A program made the translations under genes and the position numbers. The notes beneath the pieces were generated by a model that was not told the origin of the DNA, made no database searches, and was given only the letters and a program-made list of their open reading frames with translations. From Haliea sp. (GTDB taxonomy: Bacteria > Pseudomonadota > Gammaproteobacteria > Pseudomonadales > Halieaceae), in assembly GCA_016704305.1 (NCBI GenBank), contig JADJAL010000006.1, positions 153,708-217,707 on the forward strand: DNA of 64,000 nt. Reading direction: 5' to 3'. Shown here in pieces: positions 45,813 through 55,658 of this stretch (its first letter is position 1; every line of letters starts with the position of its first letter).

Positions 45813-47735
45813 TTATGCGGCGTTGTTGCCCGAGTGCCCCTGCATCCACAATTCCAACACAGTGAAAATCCACACCAGCTCGCCATAGTAGGCGGCATGC
45901 TGGCTTTGATGCATCTCAATCGCCTTGTCAATGAAGTCGGGACGAACCATGCCCCTGCTTTTGAGTTTCAGCAGGTTGTCATAGGCCATTTCGCGCAGGG
46001 GCTGGTAGGTTTGCATCCACACGCCGAAGGGCAGGCCGAAGCCCTGCTTGGTCTTTTCGATCGTCTCCCGCGGCAACCAACCGGTTAGCGCCTGCTTATA
46101 GAAATGGCGCAAATTGTTGCCCTTGATCTTCCAGGCACTTGGCACGTTGCAGGAGAATTCGACCAGTTCGTCATCCAGCATGGGATAGGCTACGTCGACC
46201 CCCGCAAGCGCGCACATATGGCTAACCTTGCGCAGGTCGTTATCTGCCAGCGTGATTTGCCAGTCAAGGTAGAGCATCCGGTTCAGGCTGGAAGCCGGCT
46301 CGGGGCGGTGATAGATGGAGCGCAGCAGTTGCAGCGGCAGGCTTGTATCGACGTCATGCAAAAATGCATCCGAGAAAATCTCGGTTGCGGCGTGTCTGTG
46401 CAGGAAGTTGTAGCTCTGCATGCGATCCGGTAGCGGCGTATTGGCCTGCGCGATATAGCTTCCCGCTTTGGCAACCAGCGGCAAGCTGGCAGGCATTATG
46501 CTAACGAGCGGTTCCACCAGCGCCTTGCGCAGCGGTACGGGAATATGCCTGTAGTGCTCAAACACGCGCTGCTTGACATAACGTTCGTTGCCGCCGAAAA
46601 ACTCATCGCCACCGTCGCCCGCGAGCAGGATATCGACGCCGTTTTCCACCGCCATTTTCGCGCAGAAATAGGCGGGCAGAGCGGAGGAGTTGCCAAAGGG
46701 TTCATCGTAACTGGTGGCGATGGTGGGGAGGGCATTCACTACGTCTTCAGGGGTGACATAGTACTCGTTCAATGCGACGCCGAAGTGCTTTGCACTCAGT
46801 CTTGCGTAGGCCATTTCGTCGTAGCCGTCGGCAGCAAAGCCAATGGAATACGCTTCGGCTTGCCGATCACTCAGTTCGGCGAGCATGCCAGTTACCGTCG
46901 AGCTATCCAGGCCACCGCTGAGGAATGCGCCGACTTTTCCGCTGGCGGGCAGGCATTTTTGCACCGATGACTTAAGTAATGCGCGCAGTTGGCGGGATGA
47001 ATTCTCCAGCGACTGGTTTTCCGCGGAGTCGGAAAATCGCGGGCACCAGTAATTCACTAACCGACTTGTCCCGCCTTGGTAGTCCAGATAATGCGCACCA
47101 GGCAACTTGTTGAGTGCCCGATAAACGGAGCCCGGGCTTGGCACCATGTGGAAGTAGACGTAGTTGTAAACCCCCTGATGCAACAACTGCGCATCGGTTT
47201 CGCTGCAACGCAGGGCGCCGGCGGCGAAGCTGCCAAAGGACAACATGCCTGGTTCGGTATGGTAGTACATGGAGTGTTGACCCAGGCGATCGATGGCGAT
47301 CAGGACCCGGTCGGCCGCTGGGTCGATGATGACGCAGCAGAATGCCCCGAACACTCGCGTAAAAATGTCGTGGGAATACGTTTCGTACCCGCTTGCCAGC
47401 GCAGCCGCATCTCCCTCGCGCTGTGCCAGGTCGGCAAGCCGTTGGTCGCGAAAAAAAGGACGTCCTGCAATGACCGCAATGCCGCCGCCGGCAAACTGGC
47501 AGGTAGATCCAGTGGTGGCCAGCGCAAATGCAGCAGCAGTTTCGGTGATTACCGGCCATGCCGATTGCAGTGCCTTGGACATCGCATCGACACTGGCGCC
47601 AGCCTGTGCGGATCCATCAGTGTGTAGGGAGCCATCAGACTGTAGGGCGACATTGCCAGGGCAGTATTGGCCAATGATGCTGTGACGAGTCAACTCATTC
47701 CCAGAGTGCTTGTGGGCGTCCGTGTGTTGCGTCAT
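45813..47735 (-). CDS. Asparagine synthetase homologue without the glutaminase cysteine
   Basis: A 640-residue protein of the AsnB fold. The C-terminal ATP-pyrophosphatase domain is intact: KVGAFLSGGLDSSTVTGML, SYDEPFGNSSALPAYF, LLAGDGGDEFFGGNERY, DVAYPMLDDELVEFSCNVP. The N-terminal domain is glutaminase-like in length and late motifs (VFGAFCCVIIDPAADRVLIAIDRLGQHSMYY). It does not begin Met-Cys-Gly, so it cannot generate ammonia from Gln. It may amidate or cyclise with another amine, as lasso cyclases and beta-lactam synthetases do. ATG 47735 is preferred; a GTG 45 bp upstream has no ribosome site. Confidence 0.85.
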   Translation of the reverse strand: MTQHTDAHKHSGNELTRHSIIGQYCPGNVALQSDGSLHTDGSAQAGASVDAMSKALQSAWPVITETAAAFALATTGSTCQFAGGGIAVIAGRPFFRDQRLADLAQREGDAAALASGYETYSHDIFTRVFGAFCCVIIDPAADRVLIAIDRLGQHSMYYHTEPGMLSFGSFAAGALRCSETDAQLLHQGVYNYVYFHMVPSPGSVYRALNKLPGAHYLDYQGGTSRLVNYWCPRFSDSAENQSLENSSRQLRALLKSSVQKCLPASGKVGAFLSGGLDSSTVTGMLAELSDRQAEAYSIGFAADGYDEMAYARLSAKHFGVALNEYYVTPEDVVNALPTIATSYDEPFGNSSALPAYFCAKMAVENGVDILLAGDGGDEFFGGNERYVKQRVFEHYRHIPVPLRKALVEPLVSIMPASLPLVAKAGSYIAQANTPLPDRMQSYNFLHRHAATEIFSDAFLHDVDTSLPLQLLRSIYHRPEPASSLNRMLYLDWQITLADNDLRKVSHMCALAGVDVAYPMLDDELVEFSCNVPSAWKIKGNNLRHFYKQALTGWLPRETIEKTKQGFGLPFGVWMQTYQPLREMAYDNLLKLKSRGMVRPDFIDKAIEMHQSQHAAYYGELVWIFTVLELWMQGHSGNNAA

Positions 47736-48006
47736 TTCAGTGAACTCATTCACCCGTGTGATGGCCTGCAATGCTACCACTGGATAATCGCAACAGTAAG
47801 TTTACCGGTTCACATCCTTGAATATTCGCGACATGCCGTGCCGCAAAAGGCAAAGCCGGCGTGGCCAGCTGCCATCCAATGGAGTCAACTGGACAGCCCG
47901 AGTGTGACCTGATTAATAAATGGCGGGCATTCTGGTGGTGCGCGTAATCGGAATCTGAGACAGTAGGCAGATGGAAAAAGGTGCCTGGTGTACGGATTGC
48001 TGAGTC

Positions 48007-49568
48007 TTGCTGTTTAATTCCTACGAGTTTATTTTTCTCTTTCTCCCGCTGAGTGTTGTCGGCTTTTTTTTGTTATCGCCCGGTTTTTCTCGCTGAACAC
48101 AGCGCTTGGTTTCCTCGTATTCGCATCGCTGGCTTTTTACGCATACTGGAATCCGGCGTACCTGCTGATCCTGCTGGTTTCAATAGTCTTCAATTTCGCT
48201 ATCGGACAGGTGCTGTGTCGTGACAACTTCTGGCGCAAGAAGAGCGTATTGATATTTGGTATCGGTGCGAACCTGGCCGCCCTTGCCTACTACAAGTATG
48301 CCAACTTTTTTGTCGATAATGTCAATACGGTTTTTGGCACGCACTGGGATATCGGCACCATTTTTCTGCCGCTGGCCATTTCGTTCTTCACATTCCAGCA
48401 GATCTCTTATCTCGTGGACGCCTGGCAGGGCAAGACGCACGAATACAATTTTCTGCATTACGCCTTGTTTGTGTGCTTTTTTCCGCAGTTGATCGCAGGC
48501 CCGATCGTGCATCACCGCGACATTATTCCGCAGTTCATGCGCGCGGAGAATTTGGCACCGCGTTGGTCCAACTTTGCGGTGGGCATCTCCATCTTCGCCA
48601 TTGGCCTGTTCAAGAAGACGGTGATAGCGGATAGTCTCTCCAAGTACGTCGGCCCGGTGTATGACGCGGGTGCACTCGGCACCGATATCGATTTTTTCAG
48701 GGCATGGGGAAGCTCGCTCGCCTATACCTTCCAGCTGTACTTCGATTTTTCCGGCTACTCAGACATGGCCGTAGGCGCCGCGCGAATTTTTGGTGTGCGC
48801 CTGCCGATCAACTTTTTCTCGCCGTATAAAGCCACCAGCATCATTGAGTTCTGGCGCCGGTGGCATATGACGCTGTCGCAATTCCTGCGGGATTATCTGT
48901 ACATCGCGCTGGGGGGCAACAGGAAGGGGCGATACCGGCGCTACGTCAACCTGTTCCTGACCATGTTGCTCGGTGGATTGTGGCATGGCGCCGGTTGGCC
49001 GTTTGTGGTCTGGGGCGCACTGCATGGCGGCTATCTGATGGTGAATCACGGCTGGCGCCATCTGATGACGCGCTGCGGGTTGGATTTGTCACAGCTAATT
49101 GCCTATCGGGTGTTTGCCTGGTCCGTCACGTTTATCGCGGTGGTGTTTTCGTGGGTTTACTTCCGCGCGCCGACTCTGGAGCAGGGGAATCAGATTGCGT
49201 TGGCTATGCTGGGCTTGTCGGGTTTTGAGGTGCCAGCCGGGATTCTCGCCAGGCTGGGTGAGGCCGGTGCGCAATTGTCCGCACTGGGAATTGTGCCCGC
49301 GCCGGGCGGGGGAGCGGCCATCGTCGCCAACTATTGCTGGATTGCGCTGGCTGCGCTTATCGCGCTGGTACTCCCGAATGTTGCGCAGATATTTCACCCG
49401 CACGATCCGGTGCTTTACGAGAATGACAATGCCTTTAGAGGTAACCGTAGCAGTCGCATGATGACCTGGGGCTATAACAATCGCTGGGCGGTCGCTATTG
49501 CGCTCGCCGGTCTGGCGGGCATTTTGACGTTGCAGCAAGTGTCAGAATTCCTGTACTTCCAGTTCTGA
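48007..49568 (+). CDS. MBOAT-family O-acyltransferase (AlgI-like), one frame break
   Basis: A polytopic acyltransferase of about 520 residues. The AlgI-style start LFNSYEFIFLFLPLSVVGFF begins at TTG 48007. The frame is lost in a T8 run (48064-48071); one more T gives a seamless GFFFVIARFFSLNTALG. Later motifs are AISFFTFQQISYLVDAW, FPQLIAGPIVHH, YFDFSGYSDMAVGAA, IEFWRRWHMTLSQFLRDYLY, and the catalytic His in LLGGLWHGAGW and VVWGALHGG. Established: AlgI-type MBOATs pass acyl groups across the membrane to acetylate exopolysaccharide, with a periplasmic partner. That partner is encoded 1 bp downstream. Confidence 0.87.
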
Positions 49569-49569
49569 T

Positions 49570-50700
49570 ATGCCAGCCAGAACCTATCTACTGCGCACGT
49601 TTCTCTATGCACTGCTTGCCGGATGCCTGGTGGCGGGGGTGAATTACGCGGTGGATCCCTATGGCATTACCGGCGTTTCGCGGATACCCGGGTTCAACCA
49701 GTACAAGGTTGAAATCAACGAACACACTTGGGTATTGAAAAAGTACCAGCCCTTGTTGGCGTCCCATAATGCAGTGATAGTAGGGAATTCCCGGGTTGAA
49801 CTGGGTATCCGCCCCGCACATCACTGCTTTCTCTACAATGGCATGGAGGTATACAACCTCGGCCTTCCGGGTGCCGGATTGCGTACCCAGCTCGCGTATG
49901 CACTCAATCTCATGTATCAACAACCGATCAAGACCGTGTTTCTGAGTCTCGATTTCACCGATTTTATTTCATCCGAGCAACAGCAACGAACGGACGCGTC
50001 CTCAACGGCAGAGCTATCAAGCGGCGAGTTCAGGTTCACAACTTCCGGTGAGCGCAATCCAGGGTATCGCTGGGTCGTGTTGCGGGATTACTTCAAGTCG
50101 CTGTTTTCGCTGGATGCGTTGGTAGCCTCAGTCAAAACCATTGTGTTGCAGAGCAGGAATTCGGCGGACCGCGACGCTGCAGGTTTCAATCCAGCGCGGG
50201 ATTTTGCGGCAGCGGTGGGCGTTGAAGGCCCGCATGCCTTGTTTGCACAGAAGATGGCTAGTCTTGAGGCGAAGTATTCGCGACCGTGGTACTTTCGGGA
50301 TGCGCAGGGACAGCCGAATCGTGCCGTTGGCGAGTTGAATGCGTTCCTCGACACTGCCGCCGCGAAGGGTATTGAAGTCTATCTCTTTACCAACCCGTTC
50401 CACGACAGTTTCTGGGAGCTGCTGCGTAACCAGGGGCACATGCCTGCCTACGATGACTGGATGCAGGAGATGGAAAATCTGCTGCGCAAACGCCGCAGCG
50501 GAACGGTTGAGTTCTGGGATTTCTCGCAGGACTCGGCCTACATACACGAGCCTGTTCCGGCAGCGGGCGTGCGATCCGGTCCGCTGCAGTGGTTCTGGGA
50601 ACCCGCGCACTATCGACAGGAACTGGGCGACCTGATGGTTGACGCGATGCTATCCGACACCTGCGCTACCGACATTACTTTTGGGCGCCGGGTGTTCTAG
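49570..50700 (+). CDS. Periplasmic SGNH-like partner of the MBOAT acyltransferase
   Basis: A 376-residue protein with one N-terminal membrane anchor (FLYALLAGCLVAGVNYAV) and a periplasmic domain. AVIVGNSRVELGIRP resembles the Ser block of AlgJ/DltD/SGNH-like proteins. VYNLGLPGAG and the late FWEPAHYRQELGDLMV look like the oxyanion and His blocks. Established: MBOAT proteins in polysaccharide loci often work with such a partner to place O-acetyl groups. The domain call rests on short motifs only. It starts 1 bp after the MBOAT stop. Confidence 0.65.
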   Translation: MPARTYLLRTFLYALLAGCLVAGVNYAVDPYGITGVSRIPGFNQYKVEINEHTWVLKKYQPLLASHNAVIVGNSRVELGIRPAHHCFLYNGMEVYNLGLPGAGLRTQLAYALNLMYQQPIKTVFLSLDFTDFISSEQQQRTDASSTAELSSGEFRFTTSGERNPGYRWVVLRDYFKSLFSLDALVASVKTIVLQSRNSADRDAAGFNPARDFAAAVGVEGPHALFAQKMASLEAKYSRPWYFRDAQGQPNRAVGELNAFLDTAAAKGIEVYLFTNPFHDSFWELLRNQGHMPAYDDWMQEMENLLRKRRSGTVEFWDFSQDSAYIHEPVPAAGVRSGPLQWFWEPAHYRQELGDLMVDAMLSDTCATDITFGRRVF

Positions 50701-50837
50701 TTCACACGGTGTCCGCGTGCGTCAGTTCTGGAACTCGGAGTCAGTGATGAGATCGAGTCGCGGTAGGGAAGCTGGCCCTTTAAAAAGGCCCGGTTCTGTG
50801 CATCAGAAAGTCGATATCCATGGCGTCTGCGCTGTAT

Positions 50838-52064
50838 CTAATCTGGCAACAGCAGTCGCTCAACCTCCTGCAGTATAGAGGCGTCTTCGATTTTCTTGCC
50901 GCGTATCCCCACGGCGATACCAACCTCGGCGTCCTTGTCGCTGTCCCCCAACATAAAGCTCTGTGGCAGTTTGGGGTCCCATTGTTCGATCAGGCTGCGC
51001 AACATGCCGGTGGCCGGTTTGCGACAATCACATGCCGTGGAGAGTGCTGGTATGGTTCCATCCGGGTGGTGAGGGCAGTAGCGTATATCGTCGATATGCG
51101 CCCCGATGTCCGCCAACTCGCCAGCCATCCACTCGTGGAGTGCCTCGACCGCGGCAGCGTCGTAGTAACCCCGTGCGATACCCGCCTGGTTGGTCACGAT
51201 GAACACCAGGTAGCCCGCGTCATTCAATCGCCTGATTGCGGTCTTGGCGCCGTCGATCCAGCGAAAGTCCTTGATCTTGTGGGTGTAGCCGTCGTCGTGG
51301 TTCAGCGTGCCGTCCCGGTCCAGGAACGCGGCTGGCTTTTGGAGATGGTCTGCAAGGTGCGCTCGGGCTGCTTCCAGGTCTTCGGGAATACCGATATCAA
51401 TGAAGTAACCGCGATAGACGCGGCCGATCATTCGGCCCTCGCGCGCCAGTTTCGGGAACACCTGCTGTTCGAGCGAGCAGGGGGTCTCCCCAATGTCGTC
51501 CAGCATCGCGGCTTTCAGCCAGTACACGCCACTGTTTATCAGGCCGGATTGCGGCTCTGCCGGCTTTTCCCGAAAAGCGCTTATTCGCGCGCCGTCCAGC
51601 TCGACAAAGCCATAGCGGGTGGCGTGCTCGACGGGTAGCAGGGCGACACGGCAGAGCCAGTCGTCCGGCTCATTGTCGTAACTGCAGTTGGACAGGTCGA
51701 GGTAGTTGAAATCGAAAATGGAGTCGCCGTTGAGGAGGAGGAATTCGTCGTTCAGGTGTGCGCGGGCATACTTGAGCGCGCCGCCAGTCCCGAGCGGTGA
51801 GGGTTCCACCACTACCTTGATGGTGGCCCCCAGCTCCTGCGCAAACGGTGTTCCAGCGCCGTACTTCTCATGCACCACGCCTGCTCGGTATCCTGCGAGC
51901 AGCACAAATTCCGTGAAGCCAAAGCGGCGCAGATTGAGCATCACGTGCTCGACAAATGGCCTTCCACAGACATCCAGAAGAGGCTTGGGTGTGTCGCGTA
52001 CCGCATCTCCCAAACGCGTCCCCTGGCCGCCAATGAGAATGGCGGCTTGTTTCACAATTTCCAT
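50838..52064 (-). CDS. Bifunctional heptose-1-phosphate guanylyltransferase / heptose-bisphosphate phosphatase (HddC-GmhB)
   Basis: A 408-residue fusion. Residues 1-225 are a sugar-phosphate nucleotidyltransferase (AAILIGGQGTRLGD, DTPKPLLDVCGRPFVEHV, PLGTGGALKYAR, LLLNGDSIFDFN). Residues 240-408 are a HAD-IIIA phosphatase of the GmhB type (AAFLDRDGTLNHDDGY, FIVTNQAGIARGYY, zinc loop CPHHPDG...CDCRKP, MLGDSDKDAEVG). With HddA and GmhA downstream on the opposite strand it completes GDP-D-glycero-alpha-D-manno-heptose synthesis. ATG 52064 (MEIVKQAAIL) is the real start; the longer frame upstream is not domain sequence. Confidence 0.85.
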   Translation of the reverse strand: MEIVKQAAILIGGQGTRLGDAVRDTPKPLLDVCGRPFVEHVMLNLRRFGFTEFVLLAGYRAGVVHEKYGAGTPFAQELGATIKVVVEPSPLGTGGALKYARAHLNDEFLLLNGDSIFDFNYLDLSNCSYDNEPDDWLCRVALLPVEHATRYGFVELDGARISAFREKPAEPQSGLINSGVYWLKAAMLDDIGETPCSLEQQVFPKLAREGRMIGRVYRGYFIDIGIPEDLEAARAHLADHLQKPAAFLDRDGTLNHDDGYTHKIKDFRWIDGAKTAIRRLNDAGYLVFIVTNQAGIARGYYDAAAVEALHEWMAGELADIGAHIDDIRYCPHHPDGTIPALSTACDCRKPATGMLRSLIEQWDPKLPQSFMLGDSDKDAEVGIAVGIRGKKIEDASILQEVERLLLPD

Positions 52065-52198
52065 AAAAATACGGCTTCCGCAAGCGAGTGAGCGCTTTAT
52101 CTGTAATGGTTTGACCTTTAGTATCTGAGCCAATATAACGGTGCCCTTATGGCGGGGCAAGGGTATACCTTGTTGCAGTCAATCTGAAAAGAAGCAGA

Positions 52199-53407
52199 AT
52201 GAAAAAATTGCTGTATCTGGTACACCGGTTGCCTTTTCCTCCCAACAAGGGCGATAAGATTTCCTCCAATAACATGCTCAACTACTTCTCCGGTCGTTGG
52301 CGCGTGCATTTGGGCACCTTCGTTGACGATCCCGACGACTGGCAGTATGTGAACCTGGTCAGGGAGAAATGCGAAGACAGCTGTATCGTTGAGTTACCCA
52401 GGCGCAAGCGTTTGACGGGGAGCCTCTTTGGACTGCTCACCGGACAAGCACTGAGCCTGAGCTATTATGACAACGCACAACTGCAGGCGTGGGTGCGCGA
52501 CAGCATCGCGCGCGAATGTCCCGATGCGGTGTTGGTGTTCAGCGGCGTGATGGGTCGCTTCGTGAAGGACCTGCTGCCGGCGCATGTGCCGGTGGTCTTC
52601 GACGCAGAGGATGTCGACAGCGAAAAATGGCGCAGTTACGCACAGGCGAAGCGCTGGCCGATATCCTGGTTGTACCGGCGAGAGGCGAAGAAATTGCTGG
52701 CGTATGAACGAGAGATGGCGTCTTCCACGCACGTGAGCATTTTTGTATCGCAGGAAGAGGCAGCCCTGTTCAAGCAACTGGCGCCGGAAAGCGCACACAA
52801 AGTGCACTACAGGACGCAGGGCGTGGACAGTGCGTATTTCGATCCCGCATTGTCCTACGACAATCCCTACCAATCCGGGCAAAAAGTGCTGGTCTTTACC
52901 GGCGCGATGGATTACTGGCCGAATGTGGAAGCCGTGAAATGGTTTTGCCAGCATGTGCTGCAGGCGGTACTTGCGCGAGAGCCTGAGTTCCTCTTCTGTA
53001 TCGTCGGCATGAAACCGACCGAGGACGTGAAGCAGTTGGGCAAGCTGCCGGGAGTGCGTGTTACTGGCGGCGTCCCCGACGTGCGCCCCTACCTGCACCA
53101 CGCGCTCGCCGCGTGCCTGCCGTTGCAGCTGGCGCGCGGCATACAGAACAAGGCACTGGAAGCCATGTCCATGACCCTGCCGGTACTGGCAACCGAGGAC
53201 GCGCTGGTGGGCATCGTCGACTACCCCGGCGTGCTCGCCACCGTGGCAAACGATGCAGATGCGATGATCTCGGCTGCGGTTGTGCTGTTGGCAGTGCCGC
53301 GACAAGCGAATACGGCCGGCCGCGCGTGCGTGCTGGAACATTACAACTGGGATACCAACCTGCGCCGCATGGAACGATTTCTGACCGATGACGAGAGTGT
53401 GCAGTAA
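52199..53407 (+). CDS. Exosortase-associated sugar transferase (stp1 type), GT-B
   Basis: A 402-residue glycosyltransferase of the PEP-CTERM/EpsH1 sugar transferase 1 group. It begins LLYLVHRLPFPPNKGDKISS, a signature of the group, then VVFDAEDVDSEKWRSYAQ, VSIFVSQEEAALFKQL, VFTGAMDYWPNVEAVKWF and a C-terminal LARGIQNKALEAMSMTLPVL. It is cytoplasmic and adds a sugar to the repeat. The 134-bp gap from the divergent HddC-GmhB gene holds its promoter. The stop overlaps the next gene by 1 bp (TAATG). Confidence 0.92.
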   Translation: MKKLLYLVHRLPFPPNKGDKISSNNMLNYFSGRWRVHLGTFVDDPDDWQYVNLVREKCEDSCIVELPRRKRLTGSLFGLLTGQALSLSYYDNAQLQAWVRDSIARECPDAVLVFSGVMGRFVKDLLPAHVPVVFDAEDVDSEKWRSYAQAKRWPISWLYRREAKKLLAYEREMASSTHVSIFVSQEEAALFKQLAPESAHKVHYRTQGVDSAYFDPALSYDNPYQSGQKVLVFTGAMDYWPNVEAVKWFCQHVLQAVLAREPEFLFCIVGMKPTEDVKQLGKLPGVRVTGGVPDVRPYLHHALAACLPLQLARGIQNKALEAMSMTLPVLATEDALVGIVDYPGVLATVANDADAMISAAVVLLAVPRQANTAGRACVLEHYNWDTNLRRMERFLTDDESVQ

Positions 53408-54627
53408 TGCGCGTGCTGCATGTACTGGATCACTCGATTCCGCTGCAAAGCGGATATACATTCCGTACGCGCGCTATCCTGAACGAGCAGCGTGCGCTGG
53501 GTTGGCAGACTACACAGGTGACTGGGCCCAAGCACAATCCCGGTGACGCGATCGCCCCCGTCGAACAGATTGACGGGCTGGAGTTCTATCGCTGCCAGGG
53601 TACGCAGGGCCTGCTGGGAAAGCTGCCCGTGATCGGACAATGGTCGGTTATCAGTGTGCTCACGCGGCGGTTGCTGGAGGTGGCGAGCAAGGAGCGGCCC
53701 GACGTGATCCACGCCCATTCGCCGGCGCTGAATGGCGTGGCGGCGATCCGCGCGGGCAGGGCACTTGGCCTGCCGGTCGTTTACGAAGTGCGCGGTTTCT
53801 GGGAGGACGCCGCTGTCAGTCATGGCACCAGCCGCGAGGGCGGCCTGCGCTATCGACTGACCCGCGCCATGGAAACCTGGGTGTTGCGGCGTGCCGACGA
53901 GGTGACCTGCATTTGTGAAGGCATACGCCAGGACCTGATCGCGCGCGGCATCGACCCTGCGAAAATCACTATTGTGCCCAACGCCGTGGATGCCAGCCGC
54001 TTTCAGCCGGTCGGTGAACGCGATCGCGCTATTGAAAAGCGCCTGCAGTTGGACGGGAAAAAGGTGATTGCGTTCATCGGCTCGTTTTACGCTTACGAGG
54101 GCCTGGACCTGCTGGTGGCGGCAATGCCCAGGCTGCTCGCCGCGCGCCCGGATATCCGCCTGCTGCTGGTGGGTGGCGGGCAGGTCACCGAGGAAATAAA
54201 GCAGCAGGTCGCACAGTTGGGGCTACAGGATGCCGTCATCATGACGGGCCGGGTTCCGAACGAGGAAGTGGAGTCTTATTATTCGGTGACGGATCTGCTG
54301 GTCTACCCGCGCAAATCAATGCGCCTGACCGATTTGGTTACGCCGCTGAAACCACTGGAGGCGATGGCGCAGAAGAGCCTCTTTCTCGCCTCGGATGTCG
54401 GGGGGCATAAGGAGCTTGTGCGCGATGGCGTCACTGGTACGCTGTTCAAGGCCGACGATCTCGATGATCTGGTGAAAACGCTACTCGACTTGCTGGAGCA
54501 GGAGCACCGCTGGCCTGCGATGCGCGAAGCGGGTCGCGATTTCGTCGAAAATGAACGCAACTGGATAAACAGCGTGGCAAACTTGAAACCGGTCTATCGG
54601 CGCCTGGTGCCCGGGGGAAATCAGTAA
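53407..54627 (+). CDS. Exosortase A-associated glycosyltransferase, family 4 (stp3 type)
   Basis: A 406-residue GT-B enzyme. VLHVLDHSIPLQSGYTFRTR is the group signature. It is followed by VIHAHSPALNGVAAIRAGRA, YEVRGFWEDAAVSHG, IVPNAVDASRFQPVGERD, IGSFYAYEGLDLLVAAMPRL and VYPRKSMRLTDLVTPLKPLE, with the expected donor-site acidic residues. It is translationally coupled on both sides (TAATG at start and at the junction with the kinase gene). Lying in one operon with the heptose kinase and isomerase genes, it may be the heptose transferase (inference). Confidence 0.91.
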   Translation: MRVLHVLDHSIPLQSGYTFRTRAILNEQRALGWQTTQVTGPKHNPGDAIAPVEQIDGLEFYRCQGTQGLLGKLPVIGQWSVISVLTRRLLEVASKERPDVIHAHSPALNGVAAIRAGRALGLPVVYEVRGFWEDAAVSHGTSREGGLRYRLTRAMETWVLRRADEVTCICEGIRQDLIARGIDPAKITIVPNAVDASRFQPVGERDRAIEKRLQLDGKKVIAFIGSFYAYEGLDLLVAAMPRLLAARPDIRLLLVGGGQVTEEIKQQVAQLGLQDAVIMTGRVPNEEVESYYSVTDLLVYPRKSMRLTDLVTPLKPLEAMAQKSLFLASDVGGHKELVRDGVTGTLFKADDLDDLVKTLLDLLEQEHRWPAMREAGRDFVENERNWINSVANLKPVYRRLVPGGNQ

Positions 54628-55658
54628 TGTTAATTCGCTCAAAGGCACCTCTTCGGCTGGGCCTGGCAGGCGGCGGCAGTGATGTTGCGCCGTACTGCGA
54701 TCTCTACGGTGGCGCCGTGCTGAACGCGTCGATCAACCTGAGTTCGTATTGCACGATCGAGCCCTGCGACGATGGCAACGTGACGTTTGTGGCGACCGAC
54801 CGCGAGGAAATCTTCAGTGCTCCCTGCGCGTCGTCCTATGCCTACGATGGGCTGCTGGATTTGCACAAGGGCGTGTACAACCGCATCATTCGCGACTTTA
54901 ATGGCGGCAACCCGCTCGCGCTGAAAATCAGCACGCACTCGGATGCCCCGGCGGGCTCTGGCCTCGGCTCATCCTCAACCATGGTCGTTGCGATACTGAC
55001 AGCCTTTTCCGAGCTGCTGCACCTGCCGTTGGGTGAATACGACGTTGCGCATCTGGCGTTTGAAATCGAGCGCCAGGATATTGGCCTCAGAGGTGGGGCG
55101 CAGGACCAGTACGCGGCCACGTTTGGCGGCGTCAATTTCATGGAATTTCACGAGCACAACCGTGTGACCGTCAACCCGCTGCGGATCAAGAAGTGGATCC
55201 TGAGTGAACTGGAGGCATCCACGGTACTCTATTACACAGGCGTATCCCGCTCCTCGGACATGATCATTGCCCAGCAAATTGAAAGCTTTAAGTCTGGCGA
55301 GGGGAAATCTGTGGAGGCGGTGCATCAGTTGAAGCAGGATGCCAGCGCGATGAAGGACGCGCTGCTGCGCGGCAATATCCGGCGCTTCGGTGAAATACTC
55401 GGCAGCAGTTGGGAAACCAAGCGCAACCTCGCCGACAAGATCAGTAACCCGGAGATCGAGGAGGTTATGCGCATTGCGCGCACGGCGGGTGCGTGGGCCG
55501 GTAAAGTCTCCGGTGCAGGTGGCGGTGGCTTCATTGTGTTTATTGTCGATCCGGTCGAACGTGTGAAATTGATCAGGGCCCTCAACCAATTGGACGGCGA
55601 TGTCGTTCCTTTCCAGTTTGAACCTCATGGAGCTTGTGCATGGAACGTCCCGACCTGA
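54627..55658 (+). CDS. hddA: D-glycero-alpha-D-manno-heptose 7-phosphate kinase (GHMP family)
   Basis: A 343-residue GHMP kinase. APLRLGLAGGGSDVAPYCDL is at the N-terminus, the ATP loop is SDAPAGSGLGSSSTMVVAIL, GLRGGAQDQYAATFGGVNF follows, and a C-terminal GKVSGAGGGGFIVFIV forms motif 3. This pattern is that of HddA rather than galactokinase or FKP. It phosphorylates C1 of heptose 7-phosphate before GmhB removes the 7-phosphate. It overlaps the isomerase gene by 19 bp and the upstream glycosyltransferase by 1 bp. Confidence 0.9.
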   Translation: MLIRSKAPLRLGLAGGGSDVAPYCDLYGGAVLNASINLSSYCTIEPCDDGNVTFVATDREEIFSAPCASSYAYDGLLDLHKGVYNRIIRDFNGGNPLALKISTHSDAPAGSGLGSSSTMVVAILTAFSELLHLPLGEYDVAHLAFEIERQDIGLRGGAQDQYAATFGGVNFMEFHEHNRVTVNPLRIKKWILSELEASTVLYYTGVSRSSDMIIAQQIESFKSGEGKSVEAVHQLKQDASAMKDALLRGNIRRFGEILGSSWETKRNLADKISNPEIEEVMRIARTAGAWAGKVSGAGGGGFIVFIVDPVERVKLIRALNQLDGDVVPFQFEPHGACAWNVPT

